Source: Paenibacillus sp. (GTDB lineage Bacteria; Bacillota; Bacilli; Paenibacillales; YIM-B00363). From it: 55,094 nt of DNA. The position numbers and the translations under genes were made by a program. The notes under the pieces are model-generated. The model did not search any database, had not been told where the DNA came from, and was given only the letters and a program-made list of their open reading frames with translations. The stretch spans positions 1-55,094 of the forward strand of contig NZ_DASQNA010000019.1 of NCBI RefSeq assembly GCF_035645195.1, read 5' to 3'. Below, piece after piece: positions 26,516 to 36,285 of the stretch (its first letter is position 1; each line of letters opens with the position of its first letter).

Positions 26516-27757
26516 ATGCACAAGTCAATCGGCGTACAACCTAATGATCTGCGGGAAACGAATCGGTTGGCCGTTCTCAGACAACTGCAAAATCGAGTTG
26601 CATCTCGGGCAGACCTTTCATCCGAACTTGGCCTGAGTAAACCTTCCGTTTCATCGATTATTGTCGAACTTATGGAATTAGGTCTAGTGGAAGAAATCGG
26701 GCACGGCGAGTCCAAGGACACGGGCGGCAAACGTCCGATCATGCTCAGCTTGCGAGAAGACGCCGGACTGTTTATCTCCATATATTTCAACAGCGAATGG
26801 CATGAAATTTCTCTTATGAATTTTAACCAGCGCATTGTCGCATACAAGAAGCAAAGCAGCACAGTGTATCCGGATTTTCGGCGAACGTTTGCGGACATTG
26901 CCGACGACGTTAGGGAGATGATTCGCGAGGCCCGTGCCGCCGGCAACTCCCAACCGATCCTCGCATGCGGGGTCGTACTGAAAGGGACGGTACATGCGGA
27001 GCAAGGGTTAATGTCTTATACGGCAACGATTCCGGATTGGCGGGACGTTCCATTAGTCGCTTTCTTGGAAGACGAGCTGCAGGTACCGGTGTTTATCGAG
27101 AACGACGCTAGGGCGAACACGTTATTCGAACTTTCCAATCTTCACGATCGTCAAGAAGGTACGCTTGTTTATGTTTCCGTCGGATTGGGGATCGGTACCG
27201 GGGTGGTGTTAAGCGGCAATATTTTCCGAGGCGATCAGGGCGGGGCCGTCAACTTTGCGCATACTGCGATATTGCAAGGCGGACCGATCTGCAGTTGCGG
27301 GAATCGCGGCTGTTGGGAAGCGGTAGCGTCGACGAAAGCATTTTTGACGGAGCTTTCCAATAGGGATAGCCGATACATTGGCGCAAGCTTATCCGAGGCC
27401 TTGGATCGCTTTGCAAGTTCCGGCGACGATACCGTTCGCGAGGTTTTACACGATTACACGGCATACTGGCTCGGCATCGGACTCGCTAATATTATGAACA
27501 TTTTTAATCCGCAAACAATCATGATCCAAAGCGAATTCAATCGGGTAGGCGATTGGTTTCGGGAACGCATCGAGGAAGTCGGCAAAAACCGGGCGCTTCC
27601 GTTCGCTAGGAACACGAAAATCGTATATGCGGGGCAACACGAATACCTTCATTTGAAAAGCGCTTTTGCGGTCGTCATGCAGCATTTCCTATCTAAAGAG
27701 CACCACAAAAAATTCCCGATCCAAAAATTGTTCGAGAACATTGGAGCCAACGGATGA
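26516..27757 (+). CDS. ROK-family transcriptional repressor (XylR/NagC type)
   Basis: A 413-aa regulator. The ATG at 26516 is eight bases after GGAAGAGG; ATG 26510 and TTG 26498 are in frame but badly spaced. The N-terminal winged helix-turn-helix (residues about 10-70) has NRLAVLRQLQNRVASRADLSSE and GLSKPSVSSII. The C-terminal ROK sugar-kinase-like domain has VSVGLGIGTGVVLSG and the zinc-type motif CSCGNRGCWEAVAS. It should bind a sugar effector and control its own operon of epimerase, sulfatases and Tct transporter. Its 3' end overlaps the next gene by 4 bp. Confidence 0.92.
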   Translation: MHKSIGVQPNDLRETNRLAVLRQLQNRVASRADLSSELGLSKPSVSSIIVELMELGLVEEIGHGESKDTGGKRPIMLSLREDAGLFISIYFNSEWHEISLMNFNQRIVAYKKQSSTVYPDFRRTFADIADDVREMIREARAAGNSQPILACGVVLKGTVHAEQGLMSYTATIPDWRDVPLVAFLEDELQVPVFIENDARANTLFELSNLHDRQEGTLVYVSVGLGIGTGVVLSGNIFRGDQGGAVNFAHTAILQGGPICSCGNRGCWEAVASTKAFLTELSNRDSRYIGASLSEALDRFASSGDDTVREVLHDYTAYWLGIGLANIMNIFNPQTIMIQSEFNRVGDWFRERIEEVGKNRALPFARNTKIVYAGQHEYLHLKSAFAVVMQHFLSKEHHKKFPIQKLFENIGANG

Positions 27758-28794
27758 TGAAAAAAACGGAACTGTTGCGAAGAGTCGGGTCCATAAGCCA
27801 ACTCGCAGGCTTTCAGAAACTGATGATTACGGAGGGAAAAGGCAAAGGGAACGAGATCATCCAAGTCCGGAACGGGTCCGGGCTGATGTTCCAGATTGCC
27901 GTAGATCGCGCATTCGATATCGGTTACTGCGAGTTTCAAGGAGTACCGGTTAGCTGGCTGTCTCCTACCGGTCCGGTAGCGCCAAGTTACTACGACAAGG
28001 AAGAAAGAGAATGGAACCGCAGCTTCGAGGGCGGGTTGTTCGCGACATGCGGGTTGACCTACATGGGCAAGCCCAGCGTGGACCAAGGCCAAGCGCTTGG
28101 GCTTCATGGCAGGATTTCGTCGACGCCGGCGCATGTTCTGGCGACGGAAGCCTCATGGCAAGGGGAAGAATATTGGCTTTCGTTCAAGGGCGAAGTGCGC
28201 GAGAGCTCGGCAATCGGGGAGAACGTGAAGCTGGAGAGGACGATTCGCACCAGATTGGGCTCGAATGAGATCGAGGTTACGGATCGCGTAACGAACGAAG
28301 CGTTCCAACCCGTCGAGCACATGGTTTTGTATCATTTCAACTTCGGGTACCCGCTGCTGAGCGAGACGGCGCACATTCGGCTTCCCGACGCTCGGAGGAG
28401 ATGGATTGCGGGGGATGGGCCGACGGATGGCTGGGAGCGCTTCGAGCCGCCTCAAAACGATTTCATGCCGACGGTCATGCTCCACGAGCTAGCGGATTCG
28501 CAGGAGGACAGTGCAAGCGTTGTCATTGAAAATCTAATCGAGCATAACGGCAGAAATAAACGTATCAGCGTCCGCTTAGAGTTCGACCCAACGGCGCTTC
28601 CGTTCTTGACGCAGTGGAAACATGCGGGATCGGGACGGTACGTGATGGGCATAGAGCCGAGCAACGCGACGACGGAAGGCAGAGAGACGCATCGTCGTCT
28701 GGGGACGCTCCCGTATTTGGAACCCGGCGAGACGAAGGAGTACCGTTTGAAATTCAGCATCGAACTCGAGGAAGGGGATGAGCTGGCTCCATGA
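27754..28794 (+). CDS. DUF4432 / aldose 1-epimerase-like protein
   Basis: A 346-aa cytoplasmic protein of the galactose-mutarotase-like fold (DUF4432 group). The ATG at 27754 overlaps the upstream stop (ATGATGA) and has GGAG seven bases before. Landmarks: FQIAVDRAFDIGYCEFQGVPVSWLS, GLFATCGLTYMG, LGLHGRISSTPA and HMVLYHFNFGYPLL. Members are often found in sugar operons and presumably act on the anomeric form of a sugar, but the reaction is not established. The next gene (sulfatase) again overlaps by 4 bp, so the three are translationally coupled. Confidence 0.85.
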   Translation: MMKKTELLRRVGSISQLAGFQKLMITEGKGKGNEIIQVRNGSGLMFQIAVDRAFDIGYCEFQGVPVSWLSPTGPVAPSYYDKEEREWNRSFEGGLFATCGLTYMGKPSVDQGQALGLHGRISSTPAHVLATEASWQGEEYWLSFKGEVRESSAIGENVKLERTIRTRLGSNEIEVTDRVTNEAFQPVEHMVLYHFNFGYPLLSETAHIRLPDARRRWIAGDGPTDGWERFEPPQNDFMPTVMLHELADSQEDSASVVIENLIEHNGRNKRISVRLEFDPTALPFLTQWKHAGSGRYVMGIEPSNATTEGRETHRRLGTLPYLEPGETKEYRLKFSIELEEGDELAP

Positions 28795-30326
28795 ACGTCA
28801 TCTGTGTTTTGCTCGATACGTTGCGGCGGGATCATGTCGGATGCTACGGGAATTCGAACATTCATACGCCGAATTTGGACCGGTTCGGCAGCAACGGCGC
28901 CGTTTTCCAAAATGCGTATTTAGGGTCTTACCCATGTATGCCCGCCCGACAGGATTTGTGGACAGGCAGGTTAAACTTTCTGTGGCGCGGCTGGTCCCCT
29001 CTAGAGTATGACGAGGAAGACCTGGTAACGCTGATTAGCCGTTCCGGTAAAACCAGCATGTTGGTGACGGATCATTATCATTTATGGCAAAACGGGGCCG
29101 GGAACTACCACATGAATTTCAGCGGCATGGAATTGATTCGAGGCCAAGAAATGGACAATTGGATTACGGATCGCACGGCCGAGGTTTCGTACCCCGCGTC
29201 CCCCGATAAGCTGAACGGCAACTGGGAGAAGTACGCGCGCAACACGTCCTCGTTCCAGGCGGAAGAGGATTACTTCGCCGCGAAAGTGTTCCAGCGAAGC
29301 ATGGATTGGGTCGAAAACAACAAAGATCACGAAGACTTCTTCTTAATGATCGATTGCTTCGACCCGCATGAACCGTTCGATCCGCCGCCCGCTTATATCG
29401 AAAGGTACGCGCCCGACTACCGGGGGGAGGCGGTCATTTGGCCGAAATACGGAGATATCTCCCAGTACACTAAGGAAGAGCTCGATTATATCCATGCGCT
29501 GTATTGCGCCGAGGTCACGTTCGTCGATCATTGGTTCGGCAAGTTCTACAGCCGCCTTGAGGAGCTCGGGGTGTTAGAAAACACCATGGTAATTGTGACC
29601 AGCGACCATGGATTTTTATTCGGAGAGCACCAGTGGCTGGGCAAGCACGCACGCATCCTATATCAAGACATCGCTCAAGTGCCGCTGCTCATCCAACATC
29701 CAGCCATCCGGCCGAATACGACGTACAACGAGCTCGTTCAGATGCCGGACCTGACCCCGACGATTTTGGACGCGCTGGGGATCGAAACTCCGAAGACCAT
29801 GCACGGGGCAAGTCTGACGCCACTGTGGGAACCGACCCGTGCGGGGAATTGCGCGATTCGGGATCGGGAGTCGCTCATCTTCGGCGTGTTCGGCGGGCCC
29901 GTGTATTGCACTGACGGGGAGTGGATGCTCGTCAAAAAGCCGAATCCGACCAACGCGCCGCTGTATTGGTATACGCATTCGCATTACAACAACTGGAGCT
30001 TCGGCCAGATCAATTTCATCCAAGACAGTAAAGACCGGTACAAGGTATGGGACAAGTCCAGGTTCCCTGTCCAGTACGAACAGGCAAGGCCGAACCATGC
30101 GCCGCCTCGAATGATTCGAAGCAATGAGGAAAAACAAACGATCGTTCCGGAGCCGATGGATGAGTTGTATCATATTCGATTCGATCAGGCGCAAACCCAG
30201 AACTGCATAGACAGGGAGCCCGACATCGCCGAACGACTCAGAGAATCCATTTGTAAGCGCTTGGATGAATTGGGAGCGCCCAGCGAACAGAAGATCCGGC
30301 TCAATCTCGGCACCGATCAAGGCTAG
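28791..30326 (+). CDS. Sulfatase, cytoplasmic, CMPAR-type active site (copy 1)
   Basis: A 511-aa type I sulfatase of the alkaline phosphatase fold. The active-site motif is CMPAR with Cys49 as the residue to be converted to formylglycine; Ala replaces the usual Ser of CxPSR. Metal-site segments are LLDTLRRDH near the start (one Asp where many sulfatases have two) and TSDHGFLFGEHQWLGK. DPHEPFDPP is also conserved. There is no signal peptide, so it works in the cytoplasm on imported substrate. It is closest in this window to the sulfatase at 45727, with the same motif and a similar C-terminus. The target sulfate ester is unknown. Confidence 0.9.
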   Translation: MNVICVLLDTLRRDHVGCYGNSNIHTPNLDRFGSNGAVFQNAYLGSYPCMPARQDLWTGRLNFLWRGWSPLEYDEEDLVTLISRSGKTSMLVTDHYHLWQNGAGNYHMNFSGMELIRGQEMDNWITDRTAEVSYPASPDKLNGNWEKYARNTSSFQAEEDYFAAKVFQRSMDWVENNKDHEDFFLMIDCFDPHEPFDPPPAYIERYAPDYRGEAVIWPKYGDISQYTKEELDYIHALYCAEVTFVDHWFGKFYSRLEELGVLENTMVIVTSDHGFLFGEHQWLGKHARILYQDIAQVPLLIQHPAIRPNTTYNELVQMPDLTPTILDALGIETPKTMHGASLTPLWEPTRAGNCAIRDRESLIFGVFGGPVYCTDGEWMLVKKPNPTNAPLYWYTHSHYNNWSFGQINFIQDSKDRYKVWDKSRFPVQYEQARPNHAPPRMIRSNEEKQTIVPEPMDELYHIRFDQAQTQNCIDREPDIAERLRESICKRLDELGAPSEQKIRLNLGTDQG

Positions 30327-30415
30327 CAGGTTATCCGCGATCCTTTGTAAAGGCTATAAACAGGGGATCGTTAGATAAACAGACAACCATATTTTAACGA
30401 GGGGATTGTTTACAC

Positions 30416-31393
30416 ATGAGAAGAAACGCAATCGTAGCCTTACTCGTCGTCACATTGCTAGCCATGGTCGGCTGCAGCCAAGCCACGAACGGCAGCAGCA
30501 GCTATCCGTCCGGAGATTTAACGTTCTTGGTGCCGTATCCCGCGGGGGGCGTCAACGATATCGTAACTCGCCAAGTTGCGCAGATGGGCAAGGAATATTT
30601 CAATCACCCTGCCGTCGTGCTCAATCGTCCCGGTGCGAGCGGAACGTTAGGCACGACCGAGTACATGCAAGAGAAAGCGAATTCGCACAAATTGTTACTC
30701 GCGAGCAGAAGTATTTTCGTCACGGTTCCGTTGGTGCAGGATGTCCAATATGCTTTTGCGGACATCGAACCGGTTATCGGCATCGATAATGTAGAATTCA
30801 TTGTCTATACCAATCCGAAGAAAACGGGAATCGACAGCGTGGAAAAATTGATCGAATACGGCAAGTCCAATACGATCAAGTACGGTTCCGCAGGCCCGGG
30901 TTCCGACTTGCACCTGATTCAAGCCGGATTGTTCGCGATGGCAGGCGTGAAGGCCGAAGCGGTCGTGTTCGGCGGCGGCGGCGAAGCGATCAACAACGTG
31001 GCCGCGGGCCACATCGACGTCGCGGTCGGGCCGCCGGGCGCAGGATTGACATTGATCAAAGAAGGCTCCATCGTTCCGATCGCCGTTGCGGGTCCGGCAG
31101 CGTACACGGGCTTCGAAGGAATGACCGTGCCGACGCTGAAGGAAACAGGCTACGACATCAGCTACCCGGGCTTGAATTTCTTCGCGATGAAAGCCGGCAC
31201 CGACGCTGCGAACATTCAATTTATGTATGACCAAATCGCGAAGATTTACGAGACGGAAGCGTTCAAGGAAGTTGTGAACAATACGAAATTGGATCTTAAG
31301 CCGATCGGTCCGGACGAAATTAAGCAATATATCGCGGAACAGCAAGCAACGGCGGAGAAGCTTCACGAGCTGATCGAGAAGAGCGGTCAATAA
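30416..31393 (+). CDS. tctC: TctC/Bug-family binding lipoprotein of a tripartite tricarboxylate transporter
   Basis: A 325-aa solute-binding lipoprotein (lipobox AMVGC, Cys20). The mature part starts with the Bug signature LTFLVPYPAGGVNDIVTRQVAQ and continues with VVLNRPGASGTLGTTEYM and KYGSAGPGSDLHL. Such proteins bind carboxylates through two conserved loops. With TctB and TctA downstream it forms a secondary, ion-coupled importer. Its place between sulfatase genes suggests an acidic sugar such as an aldonate or uronate rather than citrate (inference). Confidence 0.92.
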   Translation: MRRNAIVALLVVTLLAMVGCSQATNGSSSYPSGDLTFLVPYPAGGVNDIVTRQVAQMGKEYFNHPAVVLNRPGASGTLGTTEYMQEKANSHKLLLASRSIFVTVPLVQDVQYAFADIEPVIGIDNVEFIVYTNPKKTGIDSVEKLIEYGKSNTIKYGSAGPGSDLHLIQAGLFAMAGVKAEAVVFGGGGEAINNVAAGHIDVAVGPPGAGLTLIKEGSIVPIAVAGPAAYTGFEGMTVPTLKETGYDISYPGLNFFAMKAGTDAANIQFMYDQIAKIYETEAFKEVVNNTKLDLKPIGPDEIKQYIAEQQATAEKLHELIEKSGQ

Positions 31394-31506
31394 GCGGGAA
31401 GCAACCGAAAACAGTCTGCGGCGGGGAGGCAGTGCTCCAACTGCTCCCCGTTCTTTGCTTGAGGCGGGAGGCTTGCGACTGCATTTTTGCGGAACGGAGG
31501 ACGGTT

Positions 31507-31956
31507 ATGAAGATAAACAAAAACATCGTCGGCGGCGGTTTTTTTATCGTTTTGTCGGCGGCGATCCTGCTCGCCATCCCTTATCAGATCAAAGATACAT
31601 CGGATGCGCTGGTGAATGCGCAATTTCTTCCGAGGGCGGTGACGTGGGTCATGCTGCTGTTAAGCGCATGCTTATTCGTTCAAGGATTGTTAAATGCGAA
31701 GAGGGGCAGCGCGGAGAAGGACACGATTACGATCCAGCTTTCGGATGAATTGCGTGTAGGGTTAACCATTGTGTTGTTGGTCGTTTACGCGATTATTATG
31801 CCGCTTGTCGGGTTCATGATTTCCTCGATTGCGGTATGCGGCGCCGTGTTGTTGCTCATGAAAGTAAAAAAGTGGACTTACTACGCTTATACGTTGGCGA
31901 TCATCTTGATCACATACGCCATTTTTAAATATTTGCTGAACATTATGCTGCCGTAA
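31507..31956 (+). CDS. tctB: TctB-family small membrane subunit
   Basis: A 149-aa protein with four predicted membrane helices (first: IVGGGFFIVLSAAILLAIPY; last near the C-terminus, YAYTLAIILITYAIFKYLL). The ATG at 31507 has CGGAGG upstream. Weakly conserved in sequence but of correct size and position for TctB between TctC and TctA. The preceding 113-bp gap contains no clear terminator. Confidence 0.88.
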   Translation: MKINKNIVGGGFFIVLSAAILLAIPYQIKDTSDALVNAQFLPRAVTWVMLLLSACLFVQGLLNAKRGSAEKDTITIQLSDELRVGLTIVLLVVYAIIMPLVGFMISSIAVCGAVLLLMKVKKWTYYAYTLAIILITYAIFKYLLNIMLP

Positions 31957-31969
31957 GGAGGTGTCTGCA

Positions 31970-33460
31970 GTGATCGAAAATATAATTAACGGATCCGGAG
32001 CTTTATTTACGTTGGATACGATACTTTTCATGCTGCTTGGCGTGTTTCTTGGCATTATTTTCGGAGCTATTCCGGGTTTAGGCGTCATGCTGGCGATCGT
32101 CATTTTCTTACCGATGACCTTCGGCGTCAATCCGATCGCAGGCATTCTCATGCTATTGGGGATCTATTGCGGCGGGACGTACGGCGGGTCGATCTCAGCC
32201 ATCCTGATCAATACGCCAGGCACCCCTTCGTCCGCTGCGACGCTGTTGGACGGGTTCCCGTTGAGTCAACAAGGGAAATCGAAGAAAGCTCTCTTGATGG
32301 CGCTTTACGCCTCGGTGATCGCCGGGGTAATCAGCGCCATGTTGTTGCTGGTTGCCGCGCCGCAGCTGGCGAAAATTACGATGTTCTTCGGCCCGGCCGA
32401 ATATTTCATGCTGGCGGTATTCGGATTATCGATCATCGCGAGCGTAAGCGGGGATAACGTTTTTAGAGGCCTGATTGCAGGCTGTTTAGGAGTTTTTATT
32501 TCGACCATCGGAATGGACACGGCCAGCGGCGTATTTCGTTTCACCTTCGGCAATATCAACTTGGCAGGCGGAATTACGTTGGTTCCGGCGCTTATCGGTC
32601 TGTTCGCTTTTTCCGAAATTTTGGCCAAGATCAACGATAAGGACAATTCGGTATCCGGCAAACAAATGGCGTTCACGGGGGAAGGGCTGAAAGGTTCGGA
32701 ACTGACGAGAAGCATGGGGACGATCTTCCGCTCTTCCATTGTAGGCACGATCATCGGCATTATCCCGGGAACGGGCGGAGGCATCGCGTCGTTCATCAGT
32801 CACGATATGGCGAAAAGGAAATCGAAAAACCCCGAAAATTACGGGAAAGGCGAACTGGACGGCGTAGCCGCGGCCGAAGCCGGAAATAACGGCGTCACCG
32901 GCGCTACGCTGATTCCGCTCTTGACCCTGGGCATTCCTGGCGACGGGGCCGCGGCCGTACTGCTTGGAGCATTCATGCTCAATGGCCTTCTTCCGGGTAC
33001 AAGCTTATTCACCGAGCATGCCACAACAATCTACGCGGTCATGGTCGGCTTGATCGTTGTGAACATCATCATGCTTTTGCAAGGCAGGTTGTTAATCAAC
33101 TTCTTTGCGAAGATCGCCAACGTTCCGGTCACGATCTTGATCCCATTCCTGATTTTAACGTGTACCGCTGGCGCGTTCGCGGAAACCACTTCGGTTTTTA
33201 GCGTATATATCGCAGTCGTTTTCGGCATCTTCGCCTATTTCTTGATTAAATTAGGTTTTTCGCCCGTGCCGCTGCTGCTGGGCATTATTCTGGGGCCGAT
33301 CGCGGAATCCAACCTCGGACGGGCGCTCATCATTTCGGAAGGCAGTTTGGCGATTTTCGTCACGCGCCCGATCAGTGCGGCGTTCATCTTGTTGACGTTG
33401 CTTTCGATTTTCCTTGCGGTCCATGCCGCTCGGAAGGACAAGAAGTTAAAGAAATCCTAA
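31970..33460 (+). CDS. tctA: TctA-family large membrane subunit
   Basis: A 496-aa transporter with about 12 membrane helices. The GTG at 31970 has AAGGAGG eight bases upstream; a GTG at 31961 overlaps that site. Family motifs: GIIFGAIPGLGVMLAI, YGGSISAILINTPGTPSSAA and the second-half repeat IIGIIPGTGGGIASFISHDM. It forms the translocation path for the substrate delivered by TctC. A 13-bp gap from tctB shows coupling. Tct systems are much rarer in Gram-positive bacteria than in Proteobacteria. Confidence 0.93.
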   Translation: MIENIINGSGALFTLDTILFMLLGVFLGIIFGAIPGLGVMLAIVIFLPMTFGVNPIAGILMLLGIYCGGTYGGSISAILINTPGTPSSAATLLDGFPLSQQGKSKKALLMALYASVIAGVISAMLLLVAAPQLAKITMFFGPAEYFMLAVFGLSIIASVSGDNVFRGLIAGCLGVFISTIGMDTASGVFRFTFGNINLAGGITLVPALIGLFAFSEILAKINDKDNSVSGKQMAFTGEGLKGSELTRSMGTIFRSSIVGTIIGIIPGTGGGIASFISHDMAKRKSKNPENYGKGELDGVAAAEAGNNGVTGATLIPLLTLGIPGDGAAAVLLGAFMLNGLLPGTSLFTEHATTIYAVMVGLIVVNIIMLLQGRLLINFFAKIANVPVTILIPFLILTCTAGAFAETTSVFSVYIAVVFGIFAYFLIKLGFSPVPLLLGIILGPIAESNLGRALIISEGSLAIFVTRPISAAFILLTLLSIFLAVHAARKDKKLKKS

Positions 33461-33495
33461 TATAAAAACATGTCGGTAACGAGGGAAGAGAGAAA

Positions 33496-34872
33496 ATGAA
33501 TCAACCCAACAAAACCAATGTACTCTGGATTTTGGTCGATCAAATGCGGGCGCAAGCGATGAGCCATTTGGGGGATCCGAACGTGAATACCCCAAATCTC
33601 GATCGATTGGCTGTCGAGGGAGTTGAATTTACGCAAGCGGTCTCCGGTACGCCGCTGTGCACGCCCTTCCGCGGCGCAATGCTCACCGGGCGGTATCCGC
33701 ATCGCTCCTCAGTGCCTGGACTCAACTCCCCGCTCTCCACGGAAATGCCGACGCTGGCCCACGCCTTCGCCGACCACGGTTATAAAACGTGCTGGATCGG
33801 GAAGTGGCATTTGGACGGCGACCGTCCGGAGCTGGATTTAACGCTGGAAGTGAACAAAAAGGATAAGCGGATCATCCCGAAGGAAAGAAGAGCGGGCTTC
33901 GAGGATTGGTGGGCGTACGAGAACAACAACCAGCCGTTTCATTGCTGGGTCCATGGGGAGCAGGATGGCCGGACCGTTTCTTATCGGCTGCCGCGTTACG
34001 AGACGGATGCGCTGACGGACATCTTGATCGACTGGCTGCGGAATTACGCCGCAGGCGGCGAAGCTCGTCCGTTCTTCGCTTCGTTGTCGGTGCAGCCTCC
34101 CCACGACCCTTACGTAGCTCCGGCGGAAACGATGAAAAATTACAACCCCGCCGCATTGCAGCTTCGTCCGAACGTACCGAACATTCCGAACGTTACGGAT
34201 CGCACTCGGGAAGAACTGGCCGGTTATTATGCAGCGATCGAACGTATCGACTGGAACGTGGGCCGCATCCGGGAAACGCTGCTTGAGTTGGGGTTAGACC
34301 AAAACACGCAAATTATGTTTTTTAGCGACCATGGCGATTTGCATGGCTCGCACGGTCAATTCCGCAAGCAAGCGCCTTGGGAAGAGTCGATTCGGATTCC
34401 GTTCATCGTCGGGGGACCGACGCGGAAAAGCTACAAGACCAAAAAACTGGATTTTCCGATCAACCATGTCGATATCGCTCCGACGACGCTGGGGCTATGC
34501 GGCATTCGCAAACCCGAAGGAATGGACGGCACCGATTACTCGGCCTTCATCCTGAACGAGTCTGCCGTACAACAAGATGTTCCCGACAGCGCCTACCTCA
34601 GTTTGCCGATTCCGACTTCGAACTTGAAAGGCATTATTCTCGAAGAAGGCGTGGACCGACCGTTCCGAGGCATCGTCACCCGCGACGGGTGGAAATATAT
34701 CGTTCTCGAAAACCAACCGTGGCTTATGTTCCATTTAAAAGAGGACCCTTACGAGCTCGTAAATCTTGCGCATAACGTTTTCTACAAAGAGAAGCGGCGG
34801 GAGCTGCAACAACGTCTGGCGGAATGGATCCGCGAGACAGGGGATACGTTCGCTCTGCCGGATGTGGGATAG
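33496..34872 (+). CDS. Sulfatase, cytoplasmic (CTPFR active site)
   Basis: A 458-aa type I sulfatase. The ATG at 33496 follows AGGGAAGAGAG. The motif LCTPFRGAMLTGRYPHR has Cys55 as formylglycine precursor, with Phe at the fourth motif position. Metal and substrate-site segments: WILVDQMRAQ, SVQPPHDPYVAP and FFSDHGDLHGSHGQFRK. No signal peptide. It lies 35 bp after tctA and 37 bp before another sulfatase, in the ROK operon. Two consecutive different sulfatases suggest removal of sulfate from different positions. Confidence 0.9.
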   Translation: MNQPNKTNVLWILVDQMRAQAMSHLGDPNVNTPNLDRLAVEGVEFTQAVSGTPLCTPFRGAMLTGRYPHRSSVPGLNSPLSTEMPTLAHAFADHGYKTCWIGKWHLDGDRPELDLTLEVNKKDKRIIPKERRAGFEDWWAYENNNQPFHCWVHGEQDGRTVSYRLPRYETDALTDILIDWLRNYAAGGEARPFFASLSVQPPHDPYVAPAETMKNYNPAALQLRPNVPNIPNVTDRTREELAGYYAAIERIDWNVGRIRETLLELGLDQNTQIMFFSDHGDLHGSHGQFRKQAPWEESIRIPFIVGGPTRKSYKTKKLDFPINHVDIAPTTLGLCGIRKPEGMDGTDYSAFILNESAVQQDVPDSAYLSLPIPTSNLKGIILEEGVDRPFRGIVTRDGWKYIVLENQPWLMFHLKEDPYELVNLAHNVFYKEKRRELQQRLAEWIRETGDTFALPDVG

Positions 34873-34909
34873 GAATAAGCAGGCAGGAGTCCAAGGAGAG
34901 GAACAACCA

Positions 34910-36208
34910 ATGAATATCGTATATATCCATTCTCATGATACCGGCCGATATATTCAGCCCTACGGGCATGCGGTGCCGACGCCGAACTTAATGAAGTTAG
35001 CGGAGGGGAGCGTCGTCTTCCGTCATGCTTACTGTATGGGACCCACTTGCTCGCCGAGTCGAGCGGCACTCCTGACGGGCATGGCCCCCCACTCTTCCGG
35101 TATGGCGGGGCTCGCGCATCTGGGTTTTCAATTGAATGATTACCAGCAGCATCTCGTCCAGTTTTTAAACCGGAGCGGGTACGAAACGGCTCTGGCGGGC
35201 ATTCAACACGAGGCGCCAGACATCGAGATGATCGGGTATCAGCGAATCCTCGGCAATCCCGAAGTGGATATGGCCGATTTCGAATTCGATTCGATCACTT
35301 ACGACGTGAACAATGCCAAAGCCGCCGCTGCGTATATTCAAGAGCGGAAAGGCGCATCCGAGCCGTTTTTCCTTTCTTTCGGGATGTTTAACACGCATTT
35401 GAACTTCCCCGCGGCCAGCTCGGAATTCAACCCGAATTATTTGACGCCGCCGCACCCGTTCCATGATAACCAACAAACCCGCGAAGTGATGGCCGGGTAC
35501 ATGACCTCGGCGAAAATTATGGATCAATGCGCGGGCATCGTGATCGATGCCATCGAAGAAGCGGGATTGAGTCGGGAGACGCTGGTCATTTTTACAACGG
35601 ACCACGGGTTGCCGTTCCCGCAAATGAAATGCAATTTATATGATACCGGAATCGGTGTCGCCATGATTCTGCGAACGCCGGAGCAACTGCGCCGAGGCGA
35701 AGCGGTGGACGCACTGGTTTCCCATATCGATCTGTTTCCGACCATCTGCGACATGGCGGGATTGGAGCCGCCCGCATGGCTGCAGGGGCGTTCGCTGCTT
35801 CCTTTGTTGAAGAAGGAAACGGACCGGGTGCGGAATGAAATTTTCGCGGAAGTCACGTATCATGCCGGGTATGAGCCGATGCGCTGCATCCGTACGGACC
35901 GGTATAAATACATTAAATATTTTGACGATCATCAAAAGTATGTTCCCGTGAACCTAGATCAAAGCGCGATGAAAACGTTCGTGGTCGAACACGGCTTGCT
36001 GATGCGGACCCGCCCGAAGGAAATGTTGTTCGACTTGTATTTGGATCCGGTCGAACGCGTCAATTTGGCGGAAGATGCACAGCATCAAGCGGTGAAGGAA
36101 GAGCTCGCGGAACGCTTGGCGCATTGGATGAAAGAGACCGACGATCCGATTCTTCGCGGTCCCGTGCCGTTGCCGGAGGGCGGGAAAGTATTGGGCGGCC
36201 CCGCATAG
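34910..36208 (+). CDS. Sulfatase, cytoplasmic, heparan N-sulfatase-like subgroup
   Basis: A 432-aa type I sulfatase with CSPSR active site (Cys47) in AYCMGPTCSPSRAALLTG. The start ATG at 34910 has AAGGAGAGG upstream; the frame is open further back but begins inside the previous gene. The N-terminus NIVYIHSHDTGRYIQPYGH and the segment FTTDHGLPFPQMKCNLYDTG are characteristic of the subgroup that includes sulfamidases and many bacterial sugar sulfatases. No signal peptide. It is the last gene of the ROK operon, ended by a terminator at 36230. Whether it attacks N- or O-sulfate is not decidable here. Confidence 0.9.
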   Translation: MNIVYIHSHDTGRYIQPYGHAVPTPNLMKLAEGSVVFRHAYCMGPTCSPSRAALLTGMAPHSSGMAGLAHLGFQLNDYQQHLVQFLNRSGYETALAGIQHEAPDIEMIGYQRILGNPEVDMADFEFDSITYDVNNAKAAAAYIQERKGASEPFFLSFGMFNTHLNFPAASSEFNPNYLTPPHPFHDNQQTREVMAGYMTSAKIMDQCAGIVIDAIEEAGLSRETLVIFTTDHGLPFPQMKCNLYDTGIGVAMILRTPEQLRRGEAVDALVSHIDLFPTICDMAGLEPPAWLQGRSLLPLLKKETDRVRNEIFAEVTYHAGYEPMRCIRTDRYKYIKYFDDHQKYVPVNLDQSAMKTFVVEHGLLMRTRPKEMLFDLYLDPVERVNLAEDAQHQAVKEELAERLAHWMKETDDPILRGPVPLPEGGKVLGGPA

Positions 36209-36229
36209 AAAATAGATTTACTATATCTT

Positions 36230-36285
36230 GAGCCACCAATCCGGGCATGGGGAGAATGCCGAGAGCGGTGGCTCTATTGTTATTT
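36230..36285 (+). terminator. Terminator between convergent sulfatase genes, probably bidirectional
   Basis: GAGCCACC (36230-36237) pairs with GGTGGCTC (36267-36274), with an inner GGCAT/ATGCC stem. The + tail is TATTGTTATTT and the minus-strand tail is AT-rich. Confidence 0.75.
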
